From contig NZ_SWKR01000002.1 in assembly GCF_005144715.1 (NCBI RefSeq), positions 186,001 to 250,000 of the forward strand: DNA of 64,000 bases, in the 5' to 3' direction. Below, piece by piece: positions 18,194-25,670 of this stretch (its first letter is position 1; every line of letters starts with the position of its first letter). A program made the position numbers and the translations under genes. The notes under the pieces are model-generated. The model made no database searches and was not told the DNA's origin. It was given only the letters and a program-made list of their open reading frames with translations. This DNA is from Sphingomonas baiyangensis. Its GTDB lineage: Bacteria; Pseudomonadota; Alphaproteobacteria; Sphingomonadales; Sphingomonadaceae.

Positions 18194-18207
18194 TTGATCT
18201 CGATCAA
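18194..18207. promoter_or_regulatory. Candidate FNR/FixK-type binding site upstream of ihfB
   Basis: TTGATCTCGATCAA is a perfect match to the TTGAT-N4-ATCAA consensus of FNR/FixK-family regulators and is fully palindromic. It lies about 90 bp upstream of the ihfB start on the minus strand and about 70 bp after the rpsA stop. Binding is an inference from the motif alone. Confidence 0.5.
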
Positions 18208-18236
18208 TCAACTTCGTTGCGCCCGTTGCACCCGCT

Positions 18237-18267
18237 GCGGGCGGGCACGCATCGCGCACCCGCCCGC
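18237..18267 (-). terminator. GC-rich hairpin after rpsA, possible terminator
   Basis: Nine-bp stem GCGGGCGGG / CCCGCCCGC with a 13-nt loop, starting 9 bp past the rpsA stop in the direction of transcription. There is no T-tract, so it may be a processing or partial termination signal. Confidence 0.4.
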
Positions 18268-18276
18268 CCGTCGGCG

Positions 18277-19986
18277 TCAGTTCTTCTCGTTGCGGGCCTT
18301 CAGCGCCTCGCCCAGGATGTCGCCCAGCGACGCGCCCGAATCGGACGAGCCATATTGCGCGACCGCCTGCTTCTCTTCGGCGATCTGCATCGCCTTGATC
18401 GAGAAGGTCGGCTTCTTCGAACGATCGAAGCCCGTCACCATCGCGTCGAACTTCTGGCCGACCTGGAAGCGTTCGGGGCGCTGCTCGTCGCGGTCGCGGC
18501 CCAGATCGGTACGCTTGATGAAGCCCGTGGCGCCATCCTCGCCGGTCTGCACCTCAAGGCCCGCGTCGCGCACCTCGAGCACCGTCACGGTGACGATCTC
18601 GTTCTTGTTGACGCGCGCACCGCTCGAAGCGACGCCGACTGCCGGCGCGCCACGCTCGAGCTGCTTCATACCGAGCGAGATGCGCTCCTTGTCGGGCTCG
18701 ACCGCGAGCACGACGGCCTTCACCATCTCGCCCTTGCGATGCAGCGCCAGCGCGTCCTCGCCCGAGATGCCCCAAGCAATGTCGCTCATGTGCACCATAC
18801 CGTCGACATCGCCGTCGAGGCCGATGAACAGGCCGAACTCGGTGGCGTTCTTGACTTCGCCCTCGACTTCGCTGCCAACCGGATGATCGGCGGCGAAGCG
18901 GTCCCACGGATTGTCCTGCGCCTGCTTGAGGCCCAGCGAAATGCGACGCTTGTCCTCGTCGACCTCGAGCACCACGACTTCGACTTCCTGCGAGGTCGAG
19001 ACGATCTTGCCCGGATGGACGTTCTTCTTGGTCCAGCTCATCTCCGAGACGTGGACCAGACCCTCGATGCCGGCTTCGAGCTCGACGAAGGCGCCATATT
19101 CGGTGATGTTGGTGACACGGCCCGTGAGCTTCGCGCCCACCGGGTACTTGGCCGATGCGCCGTCCCACGGATCGCTCTCGAGCTGCTTCATGCCCAGGCT
19201 GATGCGCTGCGTGTCGCGGTTGATGCGGATGATCTGCACCTTCACCGTGTCGCCGATGTTGAGCATCTCGCTCGGATGGCCGACGCGCTTGTAGCTGAGA
19301 TCGGTGACGTGCAGCAGCCCGTCGATCCCGCCCAGATCGACGAACGCACCGTAATCGGTGATGTTCTTGACGACACCGTCGATGATCTGGCCCTCGGCCA
19401 GGCTCTGGATCAGGCCCGAACGCTGCTCGGCGCGCGTCTCTTCGAGCACCGCGCGGCGCGAGACGACGATGTTGCCGCGCTTGCGGTCCATCTTGAGGAT
19501 CTGGAAGGGCTGCGGGATGTCCATCAGCGGCGTCACGTCACGCACCGGGCGGATATCGACTTGGCTGCCCGGCAGGAACGCGACCGCGCCCGACAGGTCG
19601 ACGGTGAAGCCGCCCTTGACGCGGCCGAAGATTACGCCCTCGACGCGCGCGGTCTTGGCGAATTCGGTCTCCAGCGTGTCCCACGCGGCTTCGCGGCGCG
19701 CGCGATCGCGGCTCAGCATCGCCTCGCCATTGGCGTTCTCGACGCGGTCGACATAAACCTGCACTTCGTCGCCGACCTTGAGCTCGGCCTTCTGGCCGGG
19801 AGCGGCGAACTCGCGCAGCGGCACGCGGCCTTCGCTCTTGAGGCCGACGTCGATGACGGCAAGGTCGTTCTCGATCGCGGTGACGGTGCCGTGGACGACA
19901 CGGCCCTCGAAGCTGTCGGCGCCGCCGAACATATCATCGAGCATCGCCGCGAAATCGTCACGCGTAGGGGTGGGCTGGGTTGCCAT
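18277..19986 (-). CDS. rpsA: 30S ribosomal protein S1
   Basis: A 569-residue mRNA-binding ribosomal protein with six S1 (OB-fold) repeats. Repeats are visible as VVHGTVTAIENDLAVIDVGLKSEGRVP, VKNITDYGAFVDLGGIDGLLH, VTNITEYGAFVELEAGIEGLVH and VKNATEFGLFIGLDGDVDGMVH. Each of the later ones is followed by a variant of DEDKRRISLGLKQ. Length and repeat number match alphaproteobacterial S1. The ATG is preceded by GAGGAA about 12 bases upstream. A 310-bp non-coding leader with a plausible promoter lies upstream; cmk, its usual upstream neighbour, is about 2.9 kb away behind other genes. Confidence 0.97.
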   Translation of the reverse strand: MATQPTPTRDDFAAMLDDMFGGADSFEGRVVHGTVTAIENDLAVIDVGLKSEGRVPLREFAAPGQKAELKVGDEVQVYVDRVENANGEAMLSRDRARREAAWDTLETEFAKTARVEGVIFGRVKGGFTVDLSGAVAFLPGSQVDIRPVRDVTPLMDIPQPFQILKMDRKRGNIVVSRRAVLEETRAEQRSGLIQSLAEGQIIDGVVKNITDYGAFVDLGGIDGLLHVTDLSYKRVGHPSEMLNIGDTVKVQIIRINRDTQRISLGMKQLESDPWDGASAKYPVGAKLTGRVTNITEYGAFVELEAGIEGLVHVSEMSWTKKNVHPGKIVSTSQEVEVVVLEVDEDKRRISLGLKQAQDNPWDRFAADHPVGSEVEGEVKNATEFGLFIGLDGDVDGMVHMSDIAWGISGEDALALHRKGEMVKAVVLAVEPDKERISLGMKQLERGAPAVGVASSGARVNKNEIVTVTVLEVRDAGLEVQTGEDGATGFIKRTDLGRDRDEQRPERFQVGQKFDAMVTGFDRSKKPTFSIKAMQIAEEKQAVAQYGSSDSGASLGDILGEALKARNEKN

Positions 19987-20223
19987 AAACTAGGGTATTC
20001 CTCAGGTCGTTTCCGGCCAGCCGGTTGGTTCCGGCGGTCTTGTGGCCGATCCGCCGCGACGGCCGGTTGCCGGCGCGGCATCCTTTGGGCGGGCGCAGGC
20101 GGGGGAGGCACGATACCGCACGCGTCGGGTCGCTCTTGGCGAAGCCGCTGCCTGCGAAAACGGGCGCGTGAGGCCATGCCTCCGCGCCATCCCACGACAG
20201 GCACCCACCTGCCGGACCGGGCG

Positions 20224-20252
20224 CGCATACGCCAAAGGGCGGCTTTAGGCAA
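20224..20252 (-). promoter_or_regulatory. Candidate rpsA promoter
   Basis: On the minus strand, -35 TTGCCT (20252-20247) and -10 TATGCG (20229-20224) are separated by exactly 17 bp. This would give a leader of about 230 nt before the rpsA ATG, long enough for structure-based control. The boxes match the housekeeping consensus only moderately. Confidence 0.42.
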
Positions 20253-20258
20253 GTATCG

Positions 20259-20292
20259 CGGCGGGCGAAGACGCTGCGTCGCCCGCCGTTTT
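20259..20292. terminator. Hairpin with T-tract between the membrane protein gene and rpsA
   Basis: Nine-bp stem CGGCGGGCG (20259-20267) and CGCCCGCCG (20280-20288) followed by TTTT on the plus strand. It begins 4 bp after the stop of the minus-strand membrane protein gene. The T-tract is on the strand opposite to that gene, so efficient termination of it is doubtful. Confidence 0.45.
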
Positions 20293-20296
20293 GGCG

Positions 20297-21451
20297 TCAG
20301 GCGATGCCGATCAGCAACGGTGCCTCGATACCGCGCGCATCGGCGGTATCGGAAGCGCGCGTGCCGGCGTCGGCGGGCACCGACATGCGGCTCGGCAGCG
20401 CCAGCAGCGCCAACAGATAGCCGATGATCGCGCTGCCGCCATAGCCGACGACGGGGGTGGGATAGTCGGCGATCGCCGCCGCGGCGATGATCGTCACCCA
20501 CATCGCGCCGAACACCGCATGCGTCGCGCGCTCGGCGGGGTGCCGCCAGCCCGTGATTCCGGGAACCAGCAGCAGCGCCAGCCCGCCGAGCACCGCCACG
20601 CCCGACATCGCATCGACCGCGAAGGCCGAGCCGATGATGCCGTCGACATAGGGCACGGCGGGCACCGTATCGGCACGCGCCAGCGTCGCCACGAGTCCTG
20701 CGATAGCGGTGCCCAGCGCCAGCAGCACGCGCCGCTCGGGTGCGAGCGCCGCCAGCACCGCCAGGCTCGCCGCGAGCGCCGCGGCCATCGCGGCATCGCG
20801 CTGCACCGCGATGCCGAGGCCGGCGATCACCAGCGCCGCAGTAGTGAGCGTATCGCGCCGGCGCGCGAACAGCGCGACCATCAGCGGCAGCAGCAACAGG
20901 CTCGGCTGCACCGACAGGCCGCCGAGGCTCGCCCACCGTGTCGCGCCTTCTATGGCGGTGCCGAACAGCCCCGTCGCGAGCAGCGCCAGCGCCATCGCCG
21001 TCACGGCCAGGCCCTGCCGCTCGCCATCCTTCGCGATCCTGCCGAGCGTCGCCAGCAGCAGCACGCCGATGCCCAGCGCTGCGACGTTCGACAGAAGATA
21101 GCGCGCCGGCGCCCCGGCGAGCTGGAGATAGAACAGGCCTAGGGCGACCGCCCCCGTGGCGCAGGCGATGCCGAGGATGCGGGGGCGTTCGAGAGCGAGG
21201 TGCAAAAGGCGCATGACGATCGTGTCTCCGGCGGCGTTGAGGGGGAGGGGAGCGAGCAGGTGCGAAATCAGGATGCGCGGGGCGAGGCCGAGCAGGCTGT
21301 CGAGCGCGAAGCCGAGCGCCTCGCCGGGATCGGCGATCGCGGCGGTCTCGGCGCGCACCGCCCATCCCCAGGGCTGCAACGCGCGCGGCAGCATCGCCTG
21401 CAACACGCGGCAGGTCAGGTCGGCCAGCGCTCGGCGCATGTCGCCGCTCAT
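20297..21451 (-). CDS. PadR-linked multi-pass membrane protein, unknown function
   Basis: A 384-residue protein translated from the ATG at 21451, which overlaps the stop of the padR-type gene (ATGA); the frame is open for 45 codons more upstream, but that part lies inside the regulator. The first 70 residues (LADLTCRVLQAMLPRALQPWGWAVRAE and on) are a soluble-looking helical lead. From about residue 85 there are some ten hydrophobic helices rich in Ala, Leu and Gly, and a short soluble tail. I find no transporter or enzyme motif. Coupling to a PadR repressor suggests that it is the main target of that regulator, perhaps in envelope stress or drug response; this is an inference. Confidence 0.75.
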   Translation of the reverse strand: MSGDMRRALADLTCRVLQAMLPRALQPWGWAVRAETAAIADPGEALGFALDSLLGLAPRILISHLLAPLPLNAAGDTIVMRLLHLALERPRILGIACATGAVALGLFYLQLAGAPARYLLSNVAALGIGVLLLATLGRIAKDGERQGLAVTAMALALLATGLFGTAIEGATRWASLGGLSVQPSLLLLPLMVALFARRRDTLTTAALVIAGLGIAVQRDAAMAAALAASLAVLAALAPERRVLLALGTAIAGLVATLARADTVPAVPYVDGIIGSAFAVDAMSGVAVLGGLALLLVPGITGWRHPAERATHAVFGAMWVTIIAAAAIADYPTPVVGYGGSAIIGYLLALLALPSRMSVPADAGTRASDTADARGIEAPLLIGIA

Positions 21452-21759
21452 GTCGCGGCCTTCGCGCGCGCGCCGACGGGCGAGGGCGCCGGGGCGGGCG
21501 GATTGTCGCGCGCCAGCCGCAGGCCGCTCGCGGTCAGCCGATAGGCGTGGCGCGGCGGGCGGCCCGGCTCGGCCGGTTCCTGCCACTGCGCCTCCAGATG
21601 CCCCTGCGCTTCCAAACGGATCAGCAGTGGATAGAGCGTGCCCGATTTGACGCCCGCGATCCGCGCGAGTTCATAGCCGTGCGACCATCCGCCCGCCGCG
21701 TCGTGCAACACGGCCAGTACGGTGCGCGCCTGCGGCGATAGGGCTCTGGATCGGACCAT
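21448..21759 (-). CDS. PadR-family transcriptional regulator
   Basis: A 103-residue winged-helix regulator. LSPQARTVLAVLHDAAGGWSHGYELARIAGVKSGTLYPLLIRLEAQGHLEAQW is the PadR DNA-binding domain; GRPPRHAYRLTASGL is the wing and following helix. The C-terminal dimerisation helix is short, as in the small PadR subfamily. Its stop overlaps the start of the membrane protein gene. A 20-bp palindrome and a TTGACA box lie immediately upstream, which fits repression of its own operon. It is divergent from the ParD/ParE genes across 88 bp. Confidence 0.92.
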   Translation of the reverse strand: MVRSRALSPQARTVLAVLHDAAGGWSHGYELARIAGVKSGTLYPLLIRLEAQGHLEAQWQEPAEPGRPPRHAYRLTASGLRLARDNPPAPAPSPVGARAKAAT

Positions 21760-21766
21760 GGATCTT

Positions 21767-21794
21767 AAGTCTACCTATGTAGACTTGCTGTCAA
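21767..21794 (-). promoter_or_regulatory. PadR promoter with embedded operator
   Basis: A perfect inverted repeat, AAGTCTACCTATGTAGACTT (8-bp arms, 4-bp centre, 21767-21786), sits 7 bp upstream of the padR-type ATG. On the minus strand TTGACA occupies 21794-21789, so the palindrome covers the spacer and -10 area. A bound regulator would block RNA polymerase. The -10 is ill-defined (TAGACT or GACTTA). The expected transcript start lies almost at the ATG, so the message may be nearly leaderless. Confidence 0.65.
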
Positions 21795-21847
21795 GCAGGT
21801 GTTGGCGATCATTTGCCGATCGCTGGCGAAATCGCTAGATTGTCCCG

Positions 21848-22096
21848 ATGGCTACGCTCACGCTCTCGCTGCCCGACACGCTCGACCGCTGGGTGCAGGA
21901 ACGTGTGTCGTCGGGCGAATTCGCCACCGCCGCCGATCTCGTCCGCACCATGCTCGAACGCGAACGCGTCCGCGCCGAGAAGATCGCCGCGATGGACAGG
22001 CTGGTCGCGGAAGCGATCGAAAGCGGCATCAGTACCCGCAGTGTCGACGAGATTTTTGCCGAAGCGCGCCGTCGCGCCGCGCCAGATGCCGCTTAG
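21848..22096 (+). CDS. ParD-like antitoxin (ribbon-helix-helix)
   Basis: An 82-residue protein of the type II antitoxin kind. The N-terminal ATLTLSLPDTLDRWVQERVSSGEFATAADLVRTMLERE is a ribbon-helix-helix DNA-binding domain typical of ParD/CopG-like antitoxins; the rest is a charged helical tail expected to wrap the toxin. It probably dimerises and represses its own promoter. The toxin reading frame starts 11 bp before its stop (22086), the usual overlap in these operons, but that toxin frame carries a stop codon. It is intact itself. Confidence 0.88.
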   Translation: MATLTLSLPDTLDRWVQERVSSGEFATAADLVRTMLERERVRAEKIAAMDRLVAEAIESGISTRSVDEIFAEARRRAAPDAA

Positions 22097-22376
22097 GCTC
22101 GCGTAGGCCGCCGAAGCCGACCTCATCGCCATCTACCTCGAAAGCAGCGCGCGATTCGGCACGGCTCAGGCCGAAAGCTATGCGACCGGTCTGCGCACTG
22201 CGTTCGATCACATCATGTCGTGGCCACGCAGCGCAAGGCTGCGCCGCGAGATGCGGGCACCTGTGCGCGTGCATCGCTTCAAGGCGCACCTGATCCTCTA
22301 TGTAATCGAGGAGCCGGACGTCATCATCCTGCGCATCCGCCACGGCCGTGAGGACTGGGTAAGCGATCCGGCCTGA
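22086..22376 (+). pseudogene. parE-like toxin, interrupted by an in-frame amber codon
   Basis: From the ATG at 22086 the frame reads MPLRLA, then TAG (22104-22106), then 89 sense codons to a TGA at 22374: AEADLIAIYLESSARFGTAQAES, a central RLRREMRAPVRVHRFKAHLILYVIEE and a final ILRIRHGREDWVSD. This is a complete ParE/RelE-superfamily toxin apart from codon 7. No ATG, GTG or TTG follows soon enough to rescue the N-terminal part. A single C-to-T change (CAG to TAG) would explain it. The overlap with the antitoxin gene shows that the pair was once functional. A sequencing error or amber read-through would be the alternatives. Confidence 0.85.
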
Positions 22377-22395
22377 GCCGCCGCCAGCGCGCGCC

Positions 22396-22872
22396 TCACC
22401 CGATCCGCCGCCGCACGCTCGTCCCCGCGCGTATCACCCACAGATCGCCGAAGTCGGGATGCGTCATCGGTGCCGGGCGCGCGCCGCCCAGCTTCTCGAC
22501 CAACTCAGGCACGGTGTTGCTGTGGCCCACGACCAGCACGTCGCCCTCCACTGCGCGGATGCGCGCGACGAGCGCATCGGGATCGCGGTGATCGTATAGC
22601 TGCGCCGTCATCGCGCGCGCCGCCAGCAGCGGCGCCACGCTCGCGCGCGAGCGGCGGAAGTCGGTGGTGAACACCGCCGCCAGCTTCTGCCCCTCGAGCT
22701 GCGCGGCAAGCGTGCGCGCGGCGGCGTGGCCCTCGGGTGTCAGTTCGGCATCGGTCACGCCTTCGGGCGTATGCAGATGGCGCATCACATACACCGTCTG
22801 CGACGGAGCCTCGCCCGCGCAACCCGCCAGCAGCGCTACCCCCGCCAGCACCAGCAGCGCGCGGCGGCGCAT
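22396..22872 (-). CDS. Histidine phosphatase family lipoprotein
   Basis: A 158-residue envelope protein. The N terminus [21 protein letters not shown] is a lipoprotein signal with lipobox LAGC. The mature domain is of the histidine phosphatase (phosphoglycerate mutase-like, SixA-sized) family: YVMRHLHTPEG has the phospho-accepting His, DAELTPEGHAAARTLA follows, and VVGHSNTVPELVEKLGG carries the second catalytic His. The usual RHG is RHL here, a mild departure. Its ATG overlaps the stop of cmk (ATGA). The substrate is unknown. Confidence 0.86.
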   Translation of the reverse strand: MRRRALLVLAGVALLAGCAGEAPSQTVYVMRHLHTPEGVTDAELTPEGHAAARTLAAQLEGQKLAAVFTTDFRRSRASVAPLLAARAMTAQLYDHRDPDALVARIRAVEGDVLVVGHSNTVPELVEKLGGARPAPMTHPDFGDLWVIRAGTSVRRRIG

Positions 22873-23519
22873 CAGCGCGTGCTCGCCGGCGCGCCCCCGC
22901 GTGCCTTTGCTGCCTCGACCATTGCCACAGCCTTCTGCACCGCCGCGTCGATCGACAGGAAGCTCGTGTCGAGCAGCGCCGCGTCGGCGGCCTGGCGCAT
23001 CGGGGCGTCGCTGCGCCGCGCGTCGCGGTCGTCGCGCGCGCGGATATCGGCGAGCACGCGGTCGAGGCTGACGTTCGCACCGCCCTTGCGCAGTTCGGCA
23101 TGGCGGCGCTGCGCACGGATCGTCGGTGTCGCCTTGACGAACAGCTTCACCTCGGCCTCGGGCGCGATGACGGTGCCGATGTCGCGCCCGTCGAGCACCG
23201 CGCCGCCCGGCTGCTGCGCGAAGCGGCGCTGGCGCTGGAGCAGTGCTGCCCGCACCAGCGGATGCGCCGACACGATCGAGGCGGTCTTGCCCACGTCGTC
23301 GCCGCGCAGTCGCGGATCGGCGAGCAGCCGGTCGTCGAAATCGCACATTGCCACCACATCGGCCTCGCGCGCGGGGTCGAGCTCCTCGTCCATCACGCGC
23401 AGCGCGACGGCGCGATAGAGCAGTCCGGTATCGAGATGCGGCAGCCCGAAATGCTGCGCCAGCGCGCGCGCGATCGTGCCCTTGCCCGATGCCGCGGGTC
23501 CGTCGACGGCGATAATCAT
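22872..23519 (-). CDS. cmk: Cytidylate kinase
   Basis: Phosphorylates CMP and dCMP with ATP. The protein starts [21 protein letters not shown] with the P-loop at residues 7-14; [16 protein letters not shown] is the CMP-binding part, and [20 protein letters not shown] and [16 protein letters not shown] are the conserved catalytic and lid regions. From the ATG at 23519 it is 215 residues, normal for the family; the frame is open further upstream but that would add a non-conserved leader. aroA lies 7 bp upstream on the same strand. rpsA, the usual next gene, has been displaced by a block of other genes. Confidence 0.95.
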   Translation of the reverse strand: MIIAVDGPAASGKGTIARALAQHFGLPHLDTGLLYRAVALRVMDEELDPAREADVVAMCDFDDRLLADPRLRGDDVGKTASIVSAHPLVRAALLQRQRRFAQQPGGAVLDGRDIGTVIAPEAEVKLFVKATPTIRAQRRHAELRKGGANVSLDRVLADIRARDDRDARRSDAPMRQAADAALLDTSFLSIDAAVQKAVAMVEAAKARGGAPASTR

Positions 23520-23526
23520 GGCGCGC

Positions 23527-24861
23527 TCAATCGCGTGGGGGGGCAAGCGCGTCAAGCGTAGTGAAGAAAGCGGGGTAGCTGGTGGCGACGGGGCGAGCAT
23601 CGTCGATGCCGATCGCATCGGTCGCGACCAGTCCAGCCACCGCCATCGCCATTGCGATGCGATGGTCGAGTTTCGAGGCGATCTGCACGCCGCCCGTCAT
23701 CGGCGCGCCGCCGCTGCCGGTGATCGACAGCCCGTCGTAATGTTCGGTCAGCGTCACGCCCGCCGCCGAAAGCGCGGCCGCCATCGTCGCGATCCGGTCC
23801 GATTCTTTGACGCGCAGCTCGTGCGCGCCGCGCGCCACCGTCACGCCCTCGGCCATCGCCGCGGCGACGAACAGCGCGGGATATTCGTCGATCATGCTCG
23901 GCGCCAGATCGGGCGGCACCTCGATCGCGGTGAGCGGCGCGTGGCGCACCACCAGATCGGCCACCGGCTCGCCGCCGACGCTGCGGGCGTTCGTCTCGGC
24001 AATGTCGGCGTCCATCAGCCTGAGCGCCGCGATCAGCCCGGTGCGCGTGGGGTTCATGCAGGCGTTGCGGATGGTGACATGCGATCCCGGCACGATCGAT
24101 GCCGCGACCAGCCAGAACGCTGCCGACGACGGATCGCCCGGCACCGCGATGGTCTGCGGCTGCAACTCGGCCTCGCCATGCACCGCGATCACGCGGCCCG
24201 CGGCCGTCTCCTCGACCTCGATCCGCGCGCCGAAGCCGGCGAGCATCCGCTCGCTATGGTCGCGCGTCGGCACCGGCTCGATCACGCGCGTGATGCCGGG
24301 CGTGTTGAGCCCCGCGAGCAGCACGGCAGACTTCACCTGCGCCGAGGCGACGGGCAGCGTGTATTCGATCGGCACCGCCGGCACGAGCCCGCGCACCATC
24401 AGCGGTAGGCGTCCTCCGGGCGATGCGGTGATGTCGGCGCCCATCGCCGCCAGCGGCTCGATCACGCGGCCCATCGGCCTGCCCGAAAGCGATGCGTCGC
24501 CGGCGAACGTCGCGTGGATGGCATGGCTCGCCACCAGTCCCATCAGCAGCCGCGTCGAGGTGCCCGAATTGCCCATATCGAGCGCGCCCGCGGGTTGCAG
24601 CAGCCCGCCGACGCCAACGCCGTCGACGCGCCACGTGCCGTCGTCGCCGCGCTCGATCGTCGCTCCCATCGCGCGCATCGCCGCTGCGGTGGCCAGCACA
24701 TCCTCGCCCTCGAGCAGCCCGGTGATCGTGCTGCGCCCCACCGCAAGCGAGGCGAACATCAGCGCGCGGTGGCTGATCGACTTGTCGCCGGGCAGCGTCA
24801 CGTCGCCCGTAAGCGGTCCGCGCGGCGCGATCTGAACGGAAAGGGGAGGGGCCGGATGCAT
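23527..24861 (-). CDS. aroA: 3-phosphoshikimate 1-carboxyvinyltransferase (EPSP synthase), class II-like
   Basis: Sixth step of the shikimate pathway: joins shikimate-3-phosphate and PEP. The 444-residue sequence follows class II enzymes closely: [98 protein letters not shown] and [11 protein letters not shown]. At residue 100, in [12 protein letters not shown], there is Gly where the glyphosate-tolerant CP4 enzyme has Ala. Class II proteins with Gly there are known to be more glyphosate-sensitive. It is followed closely by cmk, the standard gene order. Confidence 0.96.
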   Translation of the reverse strand: MHPAPPLSVQIAPRGPLTGDVTLPGDKSISHRALMFASLAVGRSTITGLLEGEDVLATAAAMRAMGATIERGDDGTWRVDGVGVGGLLQPAGALDMGNSGTSTRLLMGLVASHAIHATFAGDASLSGRPMGRVIEPLAAMGADITASPGGRLPLMVRGLVPAVPIEYTLPVASAQVKSAVLLAGLNTPGITRVIEPVPTRDHSERMLAGFGARIEVEETAAGRVIAVHGEAELQPQTIAVPGDPSSAAFWLVAASIVPGSHVTIRNACMNPTRTGLIAALRLMDADIAETNARSVGGEPVADLVVRHAPLTAIEVPPDLAPSMIDEYPALFVAAAMAEGVTVARGAHELRVKESDRIATMAAALSAAGVTLTEHYDGLSITGSGGAPMTGGVQIASKLDHRIAMAMAVAGLVATDAIGIDDARPVATSYPAFFTTLDALAPPRD

Positions 24862-24962
24862 CGGCGCGGGCTTTTGACAGCGCGCTTGCGCTATGGCAAG
24901 GCGCCCCCCACTTTGCGGGGCTACCCGTAAAATCCTGTCATCTTCGAAAGGCGAATTGCGGC

Positions 24963-25280
24963 ATGATCCAGCCGGAATGGGGTTCCAAGCGTTCGTGCCC
25001 GAAATGCGGCACGCGCTTCTATGATCTGGGCAAGGACGATCCCGTCACCTGCATCGAATGCAGCTATGCCTGGCAGCCCGAACCCATCCTGAAGTCGAAG
25101 CAGCCGCTGCCGTTCGAGGCGGCCAAGCCCGTCGCCAGCAAGGAGAAGGACGAGGACAGCGATCTCGACACCGATCTCGACGTCGGCGACGACGACGAGC
25201 CCTCGGCCGACGACGATGTCGATCTGGGCGGCGACGACGATCTGGGCGTCGAGGCGCCCGACAAGGACGACGACAACTGA
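24963..25280 (+). CDS. TIGR02300 family protein with N-terminal zinc-ribbon and acidic tail
   Basis: A 105-residue protein of unknown function, conserved in alphaproteobacteria. The N terminus contains WGSKRSCPKCGTRFYDLGKDDPVTCIECS, with two CxxC pairs for a zinc ribbon and the family-defining FYDLG. The second half is almost entirely Asp and Glu with a few Gly and Ser (DLDTDLDVGDDDEPSADDD). It lies between aroA (divergent) and tRNA-Ala. A TTGACA box at 24874 could belong to its promoter. The acidic tail suggests interaction with a basic partner such as nucleic-acid-binding protein; that is an inference. Confidence 0.88.
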   Translation: MIQPEWGSKRSCPKCGTRFYDLGKDDPVTCIECSYAWQPEPILKSKQPLPFEAAKPVASKEKDEDSDLDTDLDVGDDDEPSADDDVDLGGDDDLGVEAPDKDDDN

Positions 25281-25293
25281 TAGCCCGGCGCGG

Positions 25294-25331
25294 GCACTTC
25301 GCGGGGCGCAAAAAAACGCATCGCGAAGTGC
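25294..25331. terminator. Hairpin after the TIGR02300 gene
   Basis: Perfect 10-bp stem GCACTTCGCG (25294-25303) and CGCGAAGTGC (25322-25331) around an 18-nt loop that contains seven A residues. It lies 13 bp after the stop and ends directly against the -35 box of the tRNA promoter. No T-tract follows, so termination strength is unclear. Confidence 0.45.
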
Positions 25332-25360
25332 TTGCCAACCCTGCGGCACCCGATTAGAGG
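25332..25360 (+). promoter_or_regulatory. Candidate tRNA-Ala promoter
   Basis: TTGCCA (25332-25337) and TAGAGG (25355-25360) with a 17-bp spacer, about 20 bp upstream of the mature tRNA 5' end. The layout is the same as in the rpsA promoter candidate (TTGCCT-N17-TATGCG). Confidence 0.42.
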
Positions 25361-25380
25361 GGCCGCCTTCCCGGACGTGT

Positions 25381-25456
25381 GGGGCCTTAGCTCAGCTGGG
25401 AGAGCGCTTCCATGGCATGGAAGAGGTCATCGGTTCGATCCCGATAGGCTCCACCA
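25381..25456 (+). tRNA. tRNA-Ala, anticodon GGC
   Basis: A complete cloverleaf of 76 nt with encoded CCA. The acceptor stem pairs GGGGCCT with AGGCTCC (one G-U), the D arm is GCTC-AGCTGGGA-GAGC, the anticodon arm CTTCC-ATGGCAT-GGAAG gives anticodon GGC, and the T arm is ATCGG-TTCGATC-CCGAT. It reads GCC alanine codons, the most used in this GC-rich sequence. Confidence 0.97.
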
Positions 25457-25504
25457 CCACCGTCCCGCCGGCGCGAATGCGCTCTCCTCTCCGCAAGTCT
25501 GTCA

Positions 25505-25523
25505 CCCCGGACCTGATCCGGGG
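25505..25523. repeat. Short palindromic repeat after tRNA-Ala
   Basis: CCCCGGA (25505-25511) and TCCGGGG (25517-25523) with a 5-nt loop, set in GTCACCCCGGACCTGATCCG, a form widespread in intergenic DNA of alphaproteobacteria. It may act as the tRNA 3' terminator-like structure. The rest of 25457-25670 shows no gene. Confidence 0.6.
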
Positions 25524-25670
25524 TCCCGCTTCCTTCGGGCGGCCCGCACGCACGCGGCCCCCGACGCGGCCCCTACCGCAATCGCTGGACGCGGTTGAAA
25601 CCGCCGCTAGTGTCGCCGTCTCACCGGCGAAGCGTCCGTCCCGCCCGCCGTCATCGCTCCGGGGGGCACG

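Larger units (their letters stand above)
19987..20296 (-). other. Non-coding upstream region of rpsA
   Basis: A 310-bp stretch with no gene I can support. On the minus strand it contains a promoter-like pair (20224-20252), then a GC-rich leader of roughly 220 nt with several short inverted repeats around GGCCGGTTGCCGGC. Near its far end is a strong hairpin (20259-20292). Confidence 0.5.

Noticed and set aside
18217..20427. Plus-strand open frame opposite rpsA
   Set aside because: Antisense shadow of S1, which is certain; the product repeats the S1 pattern in reverse and has no domain.
21805..21823. GCGATC...GATCGC inverted repeat as a ParD operator
   Set aside because: Only 6-bp arms of a sequence that is frequent in this genome, and not at a recognisable promoter.
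24874..24902. Promoter TTGACA before the TIGR02300 gene
   Set aside because: Good -35, but the TATGGC element is only 12 bp away, so the pair is not a credible promoter; mentioned only as a possibility in the gene entry.
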